A stretch of 64,000 bases of DNA. Source: Harmonia axyridis (Eukaryota > Arthropoda > Insecta > Coleoptera > Coccinellidae). Below are positions 1 through 11,530 of this stretch, one piece after another. Location: assembly GCF_914767665.1 (NCBI RefSeq), contig NC_059504.1, positions 6,884,501-6,948,500 of the forward strand. Reading direction: 5' to 3'. Under the pieces are notes generated by a model that was not told the origin of the DNA, ran no database searches, and saw nothing but the letters and a program-made list of their open reading frames with translations. The translations under genes were made by a program, and so were the position numbers. Each line of letters begins with the position of its first letter. The stretch's first letter is position 1.

Positions 1-566
1 ATTAAATGGTTGGTAACAATTTTTTTTATTTCTCCTAATTAATGGGGGGTTATTTAAATAAATTTCGTCCCCCCTTTTCACGCTTATGATAATTCCTATT
101 AGAAAACCCTTTAGAAAGGTACCTGAGACTTATGCAATCCTTAAAAAAAAATGGTGGATGTAATTAATTTTTCGCTGTGCGAAACAAAGAAGCACAAAAT
201 TGTCAAAAATTATAAACATTCGAAATTCTAGAGGGTCTTGTCTAGTTTATCTCCATTTATGCTTCGATTCCATACAGCCGAAAAAATGAAAAAAAAAATT
301 GATACCATAACCATTGTTCTAACCCCCAGCATGAAAATCAGTATGAAATGAACAACTGCGGGCGTATCAGAGTAAATAAAAAACCACTCAGAATCCGCCC
401 CTTTCAATTTGTCATCTAATCCTCTCTTCACGCTTTGCAATACTCGACAAGTAGTTTTCTCTTGTTTCCATAGCTCTAGCACTAGCTGGAGCAAATTGAT
501 TTCATGCATCAGGGCTGTATTAGCACAAAGATAGGTCCACGCTTAATTTTTATCTACTAATGTGGC
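1..566. other. no gene recognised
   Basis: AT-rich sequence with several homopolymer runs. Open frames here are short, have no splice context and resemble no family I know. It ends at the TA dinucleotide that flanks the first mariner element. Confidence 0.5.
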
Positions 567-568
567 TA

Positions 569-1830
569 ACAAGCCAATTCAAAAGTCCCCGGTCTACCAT
601 AGTAAAACACATTTTTTCTGGCAAAATTCGATTTTATTATTCAACACAATTGCCTTCGAGGGCGATACAGCGATTATAGCGTACTTTTACCAAAATTTTC
701 GATACCATTTTTGTAGTACGATTTGTCTTGCGCTTCAAAATAGACCTCAGTTTCGGCGATTCCTTCTTCATTGGCGCTAAATTTCTTTACAGCGAGCATT
801 CTTTTGAGGTTTGAGAACAGGAAAAAGTCGCTGGGGGCCAGATTTGGCGAATACGTGGATGCAGAAGCAATTTGAAGCCGAATTCGTGCAATTTTGCCAT
901 TGTTTCTATTGATTGGGAATTGTGTTGATGCAACAGCACTTTTTTTCAAATGGGGCCGTTTTTTAACCATTTCATCCTTTAAACTATCCAATAATGCTAT
1001 ATAATAATTGCTGTTGATGGTCTGGCCCTTTTGGAGGTAATCAATGAATATTATACCTTGCGCATCCCAGAATACTGATGCCATAACCTTGCCAGCTGAC
1101 TGTTGTTTTTCCTCACTTTGGATTCGGTTCATCGTGTGCAGTCCACTCAGCTGACTGTCGATTGGACTCCGGAGTGAAATGATGGAGCCATGTTTCATCC
1201 GTTGTCACATATCGACGCAAACATTCAGGTTTATTGCACTTGAACAGCTTTAAACACTGCTCAGAATCATTTAAACGATGTTGCTTTTGATCGATGGTGA
1301 GCTCGCGCGGCACTCATTTTGCACACAACTTTCTCATGTACAAATATTCGTGAATGATATGTTGTACACGTTCAGATGATATCTTCACAATGTCTGCTAT
1401 CTCGATCAACTTCACTTTACGGTCATTCAAAATTATTTTGTGAACTTTTTTGATTTTTTCGTCGGTAACAGCCTCTTTTGGGCGTCCACTGCGTTCGCCG
1501 TCTTCGGTGCTCATTTCACCACGTTTAAACTTAGCATTCCAATCAATAATGGTTGATTTTCCTGGTGCAGACCCTGGAAACTCTTCATCAAGCCAAGATT
1601 TTGCTTCAACTGATTTTTTTTCTCTTCTAAAGCAATATTTTATCAGTACACGAAATTCTTTTTTTCCATCTTTCTTCAAATAACAAAAGTAGCTACACCC
1701 ACAACGCAATATCCCACAAACTAATGGTCGGACTGCTGTCAAATTTTGACTTATATCGTTTGTAAAAATCATATGGATTTAATACTAGCACCGCCATCTG
1801 TGCATCAGACCGAGGACTTTTCAATTGGCC
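569..1830 (-). mobile_element. mariner element, copy A (complete ends, dead)
   Basis: The ends are matching terminal inverted repeats with the core GGCCAATTGAAAAGTCC. The left end differs at two positions (AGCCAATTCAAAAGTCC). TA dinucleotides flank both sides, the target duplication typical of mariner. The length of about 1.26 kb is normal for the family. The transposase lies on the minus strand. Two more copies lie at 5625-6663 and 21289-22298; this is the longest. An irritans/mauritiana-like mariner is likely, but subfamily assignment needs alignment. Confidence 0.9.
674..1772 (-). pseudogene. mariner transposase remnant in copy A
   Basis: Broken transposase in at least three reading segments: about 1772-1314 (N-terminal helix-turn-helix part with WLDEEFPGSAPGKSTIIDW), 1313-1113 (linker and first catalytic block with DETWLHHFTPESNRQSAEWT), and 1198-674 (second half with FWDAQGIIFIDYLQKGQTI). 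Mariner transposases use a D,D34D triad. The first Asp is present in DETW. The block that should carry the second Asp is not recognisable. The final block reads SPNLAPSDFFLF, where the family has SPDLAPSD, so the third catalytic Asp appears to be Asn. Together with the frameshifts this makes the copy inactive. Confidence 0.85.
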
Positions 1831-1832
1831 TA

Positions 1833-3480
1833 ATATACACCCTATATATCTGATTGGCAAAATATGAAGATTCTGACCCAAAAATTAACCAGGAACAGTT
1901 GAAAAATCACGGGAAAGGATAATTTTTGAAAGACATCAAAACCTCCTGTCAAATTACAAATTTAGGACGATGCGGTCCTGGTATGTCACACCCTCAAGGT
2001 CTCAAGGGATACACTATCAAGCCTGATGGGGTCCATGGGGATGGAAACATATGTATCGAGTAAACCCCTGTAACGTGTACGCACTTCACGCAGACAGCAT
2101 GCATTTAAAATCCATTATCGATTGAATAGGCGCTAATTTCCTGACAATTCACTCTGAAGAATGCAATTGTGGTTTATTGGTCCCAATGGACCTAAATATG
2201 CGTGCTGAAATGGATATATGTTAAGATATAATCGATGAAATGTGTTTTGGCGAATGGGACTATCAAATGAAGACATTAAGACATTACAACAAGGAAAATT
2301 GTGGTTTAAATTTTGTTATGAGGCAAATATAAAAAAAAATTGAAGGTAAATTTGAGTTGATCTGTTGATGTGAGGTAGCATAGTGACTATTTCACTCCAT
2401 TCACAGAAATAATAAATGCAACCAACAAGTAGCGATAACATTTTGACAATTTCCAAATACAAGACAGCTTAGGAGATGAATATTTGCCTCAGAGTAATAA
2501 ACATAGATAGAGGGAGCATACCACATTTTCAGTAAGCAAATTTTGTTCCCAATATGAACTATCAAATTTGACATGAAGCGCGCGGAAATGAAAACATATC
2601 AGTGACACAATATTTCACTCAATTCGCGAGTTTCTCCACAAAGAACGCACTTCTTATATCCCATAATGAACCAACGTTTCATATTAACTCAAAATATTTT
2701 GAAATATATACCTACTTATATCAGGAATTCATAAAACAAACTTCAAGCGCGCCAAACGACGTGAAACAACCGATGACACTAGGGGAGCAAAAGTTGCCAA
2801 ACCTTGGATTTCAGCAGTTAGCTACAGAAAATAATAAATATTCTGCCTATTATGAATTCGACAATTAGGAAAAATACCGGATTCCAAATATTCAAATTTG
2901 CGTATTTAATCGGTAATCACTCAAATAAATATATTTCTTTCAATATAATATACATTCATAACGATATAGTAAAATTGTGGATTTGAAAATATATCACAAT
3001 CCGACAACGTAATCTAACCATGTTGGGGACATGAAAAATTGCGTATACTCCCTCTTACTCTATCTATTTTTATTACTACATATATGATGTTCGCCAAATA
3101 GTCAATATTGTAGATAAACGTATTTGTTGTTCATTCAAAAAATCAGCCACCAAGAAGGGGATATAATCAAAAATATTTCCTCGGAAGAAATTCAGAATGA
3201 AAACGACTCCAGATGTAGCATTTATCGCTATGCCTACTTTGAACACCCTATACTAACATGGGAACCAGCGTTGACCAAAGACTTCTGATCAGATTTTCTT
3301 ATTAAAGACATAAAAGTCAACAAAAAACCAACACTTACATTTTAAATTAATCGGAAACCATGTTTTATACGTTCATGTGCCTGCTCTTTTATGTTTATTC
3401 TCAAGTAAAAATCAGAAAGTGGACTTTCCTCTAATCATTATAAAATCAAAAATATCCACCTCGAAATCTAAATCTTTTTC
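1833..3480. other. intergenic, no gene recognised
   Basis: AT-rich sequence after mariner copy A. The longest open stretch (2602-2868, plus, 88 codons) has AT-driven composition, matches no family I recognise, and has no convincing splice or promoter context. Confidence 0.4.
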
Positions 3481-3482
3481 AG

Positions 3483-3679
3483 ATGAAATCGTTCATAAAT
3501 TGGGGCTTAACAATCTCTAGCAATCTAGCATTACGATTGTTTCATGAGATATTAGGAACACGTGTGGATGCCGCAAAGTTTGAAATAGGGTGGCACCGCA
3601 TTCGTTCAACCATGGAAAATGCATTTTCACTGTTAGGGACGGACTTCCCTTTCAATATTGAAATAAAAGAATTTTTTAG
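3483..3679 (+). other. candidate orphan exon (unrecognised)
   Basis: An open stretch beginning with ATG directly after a good acceptor (TCTTTTTCAG) and running through to a donor-like AG|GTGAGG. The peptide (MKSFINWGLTISSN..., later GWHRIRSTMENAFSLLG) is less AT-biased in composition than neighbouring chance frames. I do not recognise it, and I find no partner exons nearby. It could be an exon of a gene outside the window, a relic, or chance. Confidence 0.2.
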
Positions 3680-4209
3680 GTGAGGCTTTCGTTTTTGTTC
3701 AGGTGTTCTCAATAATTGGAAGTTGATTTTGTTTATATCTGTAACTTAAGATTTTGATATAGTTTCTGAATGTTTCGTGTAATTTTTGTAGCGATAACTT
3801 TGTCTAGCAGTAACTTACTTACTTTATTTTTATTTATTCGCTGAAATTGAAAATTGGCATTGTATTTTCGAAAAGGTGAGAAATCATACTCTTTAACCTA
3901 GGTCTTCCACTTTTCGGAAGATTTTGGCATTATAAACCTTCCTCACATTCAAAATTAGGCCAAAGCATTTGAGACATACGTTATTTCAAGTTTTATAACA
4001 CAAGTTCTTTTGGCCTTACGTTAGACCTCCTCACTCAGAAAATAGATCATCCATTCAAAATCAATCGAAAATCTTTAAGTATTTGGTAACAGAAAGAAGT
4101 TTTCACCTCCTTCTCCGTCTACCTCAAATTCTAGAGTATTCAAAATTCATAAGTAATATAAGATATTAAAAATACTCTGTCACTGGTTGTGCGTCCTGTT
4201 CAACTCATA

Positions 4210-5115
4210 CCCTATTTATATCAAATTTCATCAAAATCAGACTAGTAAAACGTAAGAAATTCTGGCCTCGTAAACTTTTGAAACGTTTTCACAACCTCAA
4301 CACATGTATATCCTATGGAACCATTCACCATCTGTGCAAATTTCATCAAAATGTCAGTGAAACTTTTGAATTCTGCGAATTTTTTTCATTCCAAAAGTAT
4401 CCATAACGCTTCCCTCCAACTTTAGTAGACTTGGAAGCAAAATTATTACCCGAAATTTCATTAAAAAAATCCAAATTTCATCAAAAACGGACCAGTAAAG
4501 TATGTGAAATTGAGGTTCCCTGAGTTTTTTAATACGTTTTTCCATGCGCAACGGATTTATATCCAAGCTGAAATTCTTAAGGACCCATTCACCAGTCAAT
4601 AGGAATATCTTCAGAAAATTTCATCAAAATCGGAAATTCAAGGTATCTCAAGAATTTCATGTTTGTGCCTGTATACGTGCAACCCATAATTCAGAAAGCT
4701 GAAATTCGTATGCAACCCTCTACGAATACTCATACCAAATTTCATCAAAATCGGATATTAATTGTAAAAATTAAGGCTGCTGCGTTGTTCAACATATTCT
4801 AAAACACATTTTGTAAGTGAAAATTTTAAATCAATTTTTATCAAATGAGGAAAATATTTGCCTTTTTTGTGAGCAATTGCAGATTATAGATTGAAATTGT
4901 CTTCATTTTGTTTCAGCCTGAGATTCTTCCAGGAAATTTCATCAAACTTCAAAAACTTTTTTAATCAAATTCTCCTGAAAAAAGAATCAAGGGACTGAAT
5001 AATTTTTTCATCCAATAAGTGGGTACAAAAGGCTTTCTTTCATCTTTGATAAAGACTTTGAAGCAAAACCAATTCCATCAAAATGAACTCAAAATCAATT
5101 TCATAAAAAAATCCA
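4210..5115. repeat. degenerate tandem repeat with AAATTTCATCAAAATCGG core
   Basis: The core motif AAATTTCATCAAAATCGG or close variants recurs at about 4223, 4338, 4473, 4616, 4737 and 4935. Spacing is mostly 115-145 bp, and flanking words such as CCATTCACCA and ACGTTTT..CAAC are partly shared between units. This looks like an old satellite-like array or the tandem part of a larger transposon. No coding potential. Confidence 0.6.
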
Positions 5116-5215
5116 AGCCTGTCCTGGAGCAGGTGATTACAGATAGCACACAATCGGGTCGAAGGTATAATTTGTGTGACCCTTCGTTTCGGAACTCACA
5201 TGTCATATGTCATTA

Positions 5216-5622
5216 AAAGTATATATCACCCATTTCCGCAATTCAGACACCCCCGCAAGGCCTACGCTTTGTATAAATCAACCCCGACATTATGAATAAT
5301 GAAAATGAAATATTTCGGTAATAAATTCGAACACCTATACCATCCCGAGATAGGTTTTTAATTGTGTAGTTAATAGTTGTTTATGAGAGAGGAGTTTAAT
5401 AAATGAGATATGGCAGATTTCTTAATTCATTTCCGGTTTTGTTCGAAGGGTGGAGTGGAACGCAATTCAGTTAAATGATTGAGAGGATACGGGAACAATA
5501 GACTAATTTAAAAAAAAAACTTGCTACCGTTTTTTTTTATTTAATGTATTCGGTTCTTACTTGATCGAAATTCTTCATTATAAATAAAATAAAGCAAAGT
5601 GATTTCCAAAAATATATAGGTA
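5216..5622. other. intergenic, no gene recognised
   Basis: AT-rich sequence between the degenerate tandem repeat and mariner copy B. I see no coding or RNA feature. Confidence 0.4.
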
Positions 5623-5624
5623 TA

Positions 5625-6663
5625 ACAGGCCAATTGAAAAGTCCGTGGTCTACCATAGTAAAACACATTTTTTTTGGCAAAATTCTATTTTATTATTCAA
5701 CATAGTTGCCTTCGAGGGCTATACAGCGATTAAAGCGATCTTCCAACTTTTCGATACCATTTTGTAGTACAATTTGTCTTTCCCTTCAAAATAGGCCTCA
5801 GTTTCGGCAATTACTTCTTCATTGGAGCTAAATTTCTCTCCAGCGAGATTTCTTTTGAGGTCTGAGAACAGGAAAAAGTCAGATCTGGCGAATAAGGTGG
5901 ATATAAAAGCAATTCGAAGCCCAATTCATGCAATTTTGCCATTGTTTTCATTGATTTGTGACATGGTGCATTGTTTTGATGAAACAGCATCTTTTTTCTT
6001 CAAATGGGGCCGTTTTTTAACAATTTCATTCTTTAAACGATCCAATAACGCTATATAATAATCTCTGTTGATGGTCTGACCCTTTTGGAGGTAATCAATG
6101 AATATTATACCTTGTGCATCCCAGAATACTGATGTCATAACCTTGCCAGCTGACGTGTTTTTCCTCGCTTTGAAATTGGTTCATCGTGTGCAGTCCACTC
6201 AGCTGACTGTCGATTGGACCCCGGAGTGAGATAGTGGAGCCATGTTTCATCCATTGTCACATATCGACTCAAAAATTCAAGTTTATTGCACTTAAACAGC
6301 TTCAAACACTGCTCAGAATCATTAACACGTTGTTGCTTTTGGGCTATTGTGAGCTCGCGTGGCACCCATTTTTTTTTATTTTTTCGTTGGTGGCAGCCTC
6401 TTTTGGGCGTCCACTGCGTTCGCCGTCTTCGGTGCTCATTTCACCACGTTTGAACTTAGCATAACAAGCAATGATGGTTAATTTTCCTAGTGCAGATCCC
6501 GGAAACTCTTCATAAAGCAAGATTTTGCTTCAAGTGTATTTTTTCCCTTCAAAAAGCAATATTTTATCAGCACACGAAATTCTTTTTTTCCATCTTTCTT
6601 CAAATAACAAAAGTAGCTACACTCACAATGCAATATCTCACAAACTAATGGTCGGACTGCTGA
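5625..6663 (-). mobile_element. mariner element, copy B (truncated)
   Basis: Same family as copy A. The left terminal repeat (GGCCAATTGAAAAGTCC) follows a TA. The right end stops at about 6663 within TCGGACTGCTG, where copies A and C continue to their terminal repeat, so this copy lacks the right terminus. Transposase pieces remain on the minus strand (TIAQKQQRVNDSEQCLKLF, MDETWLHYLTPGSNRQSAEW, FWDAQGIIFIDYLQKGQTI). They are separated by frame changes and a deletion that removes most of the N-terminal domain. Inactive. Confidence 0.87.
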
Positions 6664-6932
6664 TTATTCAACTCTTTTTAATACTTTCTAATAATATCAA
6701 TTAATGATAAGCCAAATCATAGAAATCATCGAAATATTTCGAAACATTCATTTGACAAAATGTATAAAAACATAAAACAATAACATAGTCTGAATTCTCC
6801 TAAGAAGTTTGAAATTACTTTATACTTTCATCTACTCAGATGTCTGCAAAATTTTTCAAAAATTCCAATATGATTGAAATGAGATGCAGTTATTTCTAAC
6901 TCCTTGAGAGAATTCAAACTGTGATTCTGTTT

Positions 6933-7184
6933 TTATTTGTTTTTTTTTTTGTTCTTCTGAACAAACCTATAGTTGATTTCCGTAAACCAAGCAGATACAT
7001 CTGTATATTTACCTTCGATTAGAAGATTTATCTTTCGTCCAGTTGCTCCATAGGGATTAAACAAATACAGAGAGGGAATAATTTCATTATTTGCCCTACT
7101 AGCAACGAGATTCAGTGTTACGGTACGGTCTATAAGATTATGAAGATAGCAATCAAATCCATGGCAGTCACACAGAAAAACTCT
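6933..7184 (-). other. candidate coding fragment (unrecognised)
   Basis: On the minus strand 83 codons are open between an upstream TGA and a TAA at 6935-6933, with no ATG at the start. The middle has balanced composition and includes LNLVASRANNEIIPSLYLFN and PYGATGRKINLLIEG. A good acceptor-like sequence (TTCATAATCTTATAG) lies inside the frame at about 7131, and a donor-like G|GTAAAT at about 7013. It could be a terminal exon of a gene or a decayed copy of one. I do not recognise the family. Confidence 0.25.
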
Positions 7185-7705
7185 TCAGCATGGATAGCTA
7201 TAATCGCAACGGGGTTGATAAAAAGTGAATGAAATTCACGGTGAATAATTTCATCAGTTGGTTTTCATGGCGGTGATATCCAATCCAAAAAACCCTAACG
7301 TCAAGTCAAGAACGTTCACGAGCTTGTTCAAATTCGTATTCACGGATGACATTTTTGAAAATCCAATATGGATGCATTTCGACAAATATGCGGTTAAAAA
7401 ACTGCGTTGAAAAATATAAACTGTTCCATTCAAAAAACACAAAATCTCCTCTCCTCTATAGCTCTAATGCGGAAATTAATTTCTATGATCTGATGATATG
7501 AGAATCATAGAGGTAATTAAACCATAAAAATTCCTGAAAAATTGTTTTAGAATTTTTCGAATATCTCCAACAGGAACCAAGATATAGCGAAATATTTCTG
7601 AAACGAATGAACGAATCAAGATATCTATGAAATATAATCTACTTTCTGATATCTTATCATTTCGAAAAAAGAAATTAAGAGTCTTTGTAGATTAATTGTT
7701 TCTTA

Positions 7706-9701
7706 TACAGGGTGGTCCGGATTTTAGTGCAATAACGTTGGCGTCCGATAGAACAACTATTTTCATGAAAAAATGTTCATATAAGCATATATCCTTACAA
7801 GCTTCGTTTTCGACATACAGGGTATTAAAGTTTGAAAAAAAATCAGATTTTTACTTATAACTCTAGTATTATTACTTTCATTGTTTTAATTTTTAGGTAT
7901 TGAAGTCTAGATAATGTAATGTTTTGAATTAGATAAGTATCTTCTGCTTCAACTATCCAGTGGCGTAGATATAGGGGTGCGATAATCCTTTTCCCATCGA
8001 AAATCTACACCACTGACCTTTTTAATAAAATTATTTCATTTCTGAAATCAACAGAGATTCACTAAAAAAAAGGTTCCTGGAATTGTTTCTATAGAATGTA
8101 CCATTTTCGAAATAATCGAGTACAAAGCAAACAATATCCACTAAAATCTACAAAAATTAATTTTTCAAATTTTCCCATTAGTGATAAATGAAAGTAAAAA
8201 ATGTTCTTTTTGAAATGTTCAATTGAATATCATCTGAAAGAATTATAATACACTACGTCAATTTTTGTACTTTCATTTATCACTAATTGAAAGTTTGAAA
8301 AATTAATTTTTGTACATTTTCGTGAATATTGTTTTGCTTTGTCCTCGATTGTCACGAAAATGGCACATTCTATGAAAAAAATTAAAGAGACCTTTTTTTA
8401 GTAAAGCTCAGTTTACTCGAAAAAAAGACAGTGGTGTGGATTTTCAATAGGAAAAGGATCGCACCCCCATATTTACGCCACTAGATAATTTTGTCGAGAG
8501 ACACTTACCTCATTTGAAACCAGGGCCCCCGCAAGGGACATCAACGCCCGCGTGCGGAACATATTTTGGCGCCCCTTAAAGGGGGGAGGTGGAGAAAAGC
8601 ACTGCTTGATAATCGAAATTTTTTTTGTTTTGTTCTATCAGCAACCTTCATTGCCTTAAGAACTTTATGGTGTTAGTTGTAACATAATACATTTTTAATG
8701 TGTTTCAAAACTTAAGCTGTATTCTTCTATAAATTATTCTTAAAGGCATAAACATTTAATTAGGATCAATGCAGAAATTGAATGGATGTTTTTCTAGATT
8801 TGGCTGTTGCAAAATTTTTATATAATCATTCAATCAATTTTATCGAGTATCTCTTGCTCTATATCTAAGATTGCCAATCCAGAAAATCTTTCTTATGACA
8901 TGGTAGACTTCAAAAAGTTTTCAATTATTTTTAATTTAGTGAATGATCTCTTACCAGAAGCAACAGACACAGACACATTTTGAATAAAATAAAACTTCAG
9001 CATCAATTCTACTTGACCATCTAGTATCACTTAGGGGTTTTAGATGTAACTGAGGATCATGCTTTTTTATAACATTCCAATCTTCTTGTGGACGAAGAGA
9101 AATATATATAAAGTTCTTGTACAATATCAAAAGAGTCCACTGTTTCATTTGAAGTCTTAGCAGCATCATTTTCAGTTAAATTTAAGCTGTGTGCAGCACA
9201 TGGCGCAAAAAATGCCCTAGAATTAGCATCGAGTGTGCGTTTTTGTAAACCAATATCTGGCTATTTCATGCCGATAGCGACGTTCGGAAACTTGTATAAA
9301 TTGCAAAAAAAAAAGTTTGGAAAAAAAAATTGTTAAAAAAATTTGAAAGAATCTTTTTTGAAAACCTTTGGTCCCTCGGTTCTTCATGCGGTCTATAAGA
9401 GGTTTTGGCGCCCTTTTAGAGTGGCGCCCGCGTGCGGTGCACGCGTTGCACGCGCGGTTGCGGGGGCCCTGTTTGAAACATTACATTATCTACACTACAA
9501 TACCAAAAAATTGAAAAAATTAATATAATAATACTAGAGTTATAAATAAAAAACTGATTTTTTTTCAAACTTTAACACCCTCTGTTTATCGGAAATGAAG
9601 CTTGTTAGGATATATGTGTATATGAACTTTTTTTCATGAAAATAGTTGTTCTATATCCGAAATCCGACGGCAAAGTATAATTGCACTAAAATCATTCTGT
9701 A
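7706..9701. mobile_element. foldback (palindromic) element split by a hAT insertion
   Basis: The ends are inverted copies of each other (left TACAGGGTGGTCCGGATTTT, right its degenerate complement ending ATTCTGTA). The match continues inward for hundreds of bases. For example, CCAGTGGCGTAGATAT near 7966 is mirrored near 8480, and the stretch with TCGAGTACAAAGCAAAC near 8125 is mirrored near 8330. The centre is at about 8235. Without the 951-bp insertion at 8521-9471 it is a palindrome of roughly 1.05 kb with almost no spacer and no coding capacity of its own. A decayed single-arm copy is at about 40985-41560. Confidence 0.8.
8521..9471 (-). mobile_element. non-autonomous hAT-like element with 8-bp TSD
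   Basis: It starts CAGGGCCCCCGCAA and ends with the complement TTGCGGGGGCCCTG. A second GC-rich inverted block (CGCCCGCGTGCGG) lies inside each end. Both sides are flanked by the same 8 bases TTTGAAAC (8513-8520 and 9472-9479), the duplication length typical of hAT. On the minus strand about 9169-8951 encodes a short relic containing LKPLSDTRWSSRIDA. This resembles the DTRWSSR block of hAT/ZMYM-type transposases. The copy is internally deleted and cannot encode a full transposase. Confidence 0.85.
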
Positions 9702-10715
9702 TTATAATTCTCGAGATGCTTTCAATGAGCATCGAATTTGAGAGACCTAGCTCTTCTTACTAAATACTTTTTTTGGTCGACATATATTTCGTCAAATGCT
9801 GGAACTCGGTAAGTTTGGAATGATACATCTATATTTAGAACTATTTAGTTGTTTTTTAAATACGGAACATATACGGCTGTCCCAAAAATTGAATATCCCG
9901 ACGCACAGGTGTCTAGATCGTCATATATACAACTTCCCTATCCGTTTCTCTTTTTCAGCGTGTAATAACATAGGGGTTGCGAATAATAATAGTGAGTACG
10001 GTTTAATATCCAGCTGCATCCACATGTTTATTTAATTCGAATTGAAAATTGAATGACAGGGGAAGAATAAGAGTAGGATTATTAGGGGCGAAGATAACCA
10101 ATGTTCTCACCTCACGCTGTATAAACTGATTTTAAACCTTATCCATTGTCCTGGATTGTGATCTGTGAATTAAGGGATGGATATGGTATAATTTGAGAGG
10201 AATATGAGGGCGAAAATCAGTCGTCCATACATCAGATAAGTATCCGGAAACGTTCACCTATTTATCTGTAAACAACCACGATTTTACATGAAAGTTTTTC
10301 TGCTCATTCCGGCAATTACAAGGCGCCTCGAAAAAAAATTACTTTTTGGTACAGTTGCTTATCTTATATTGAGAAATATTACCACAGTATCTTCAAAACA
10401 TAAAAAAAACTGAAAAATTCATGTTATAAACTTTGCGTTTATTTGCGTGTAAAGGCAATCATATTTTTCTTTCTTCAAATATCAAAGAAGCTGCCTTGAG
10501 AATATCCCACATCAAAAGAAACCAACCAATAATCTGAGGAAATTCTTAAAAAAACTCTTTCAAAAAGGGGAGCGAGAAATGTCGACTGGAACTAAGAAGT
10601 TATTTAAAATATTATTGAGTCATCTTTCTTTATATCTTCCGTCATATATAGAACCTTCACTCTGTAAACAACCATTTATTTCTGAAATTTCCTCAAAGTT
10701 TTTCGATGTAATAAA
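9702..10715. other. intergenic, no gene recognised
   Basis: AT-rich sequence between the foldback element and the truncated Tc1-like copy. An open frame at 9796-10035 has no family resemblance or splice context. Confidence 0.4.
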
Positions 10716-11530
10716 CTAACTGACGAAGAAAGTGCAACACCCAGAAGGAGCTGTTTGAATTTTAATTTTTTTTTTTGGTAAAACATAGATAGTATAGCAA
10801 GGAGTAAATGATTGAAATTTGGATGGAAAAAACGAAGGTTTTACAATTTTTTTTAATAAATTTGTTAATAATGTGTTTGTCCACCGCGATTATCTATACC
10901 TACACTCCCCAACACGTCTCGCATTGATCCAATAAGATGGTCTATTTATTCTTCAGGGATACTATCCCAAGCTACCTGTACTTCATGTCTCAGAGCCGCC
11001 AAAGTTCGGGGGGCTGGGGTAAATTTCCAAGCCTTCTACCCATGATGTCCCAAACATGCTCTATGGGTGAAAAATTGGAGGATCTGGGCGGCCATGGCAA
11101 AAGTTTCACATAGGTCGCTTCGAAAAAGTTCAAACTAACTCTGGCAACATGAGGTCGGGCATTATCTTGCTGAAATATTGGATTCTCGAGCCGGCTAAGG
11201 TAACGGAGAACATATGGCTCCACTATTTCTTGAAGGTAACGCAGCGCTGTCATGTTACCTCGAATAAAGACTAAAGGTGACCTACTTGCATGTGCAATAG
11301 CACCCCATACCATAACGGCTACATGTACACGACGCTCAACATCAAACTGAGGTTTACGTCTTTCTCCCCGACGTCGTCTAACCCTTCTTCGGCCATTATG
11401 TGCACCCAAGGACAATCGAGATTCATCAGAAAAGAAGAGCTGATGCCATTCCACATTCCAATGTTGAACCCATTCGGTTCGGATATGGGTGTTCAAAAAT
11501 AAAACACTAATTTCCTCTGTCAATTTATTT
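10716..11530 (-). mobile_element. Tc1-like element, truncated copy
   Basis: The left end carries the terminal repeat beginning CTAACTGACGAAG and continuing GCAACACCCAGAAGGAGC. The same repeat bounds the element at 48567-49956. The minus strand encodes the C-terminal two thirds of a DD34E transposase: FFSDESRLSLGAHNGRRRVR, VMVWGAIAHASRSPLVFIRG, IFQQDNARPHVARVSLNFFE and PIEHVWDIMGRRLGNL. The homology stops at about 11530, so the DNA-binding domain and the right terminal repeat are missing. The reading frame is open over about 177 codons, suggesting a fairly recent insertion. Confidence 0.88.
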
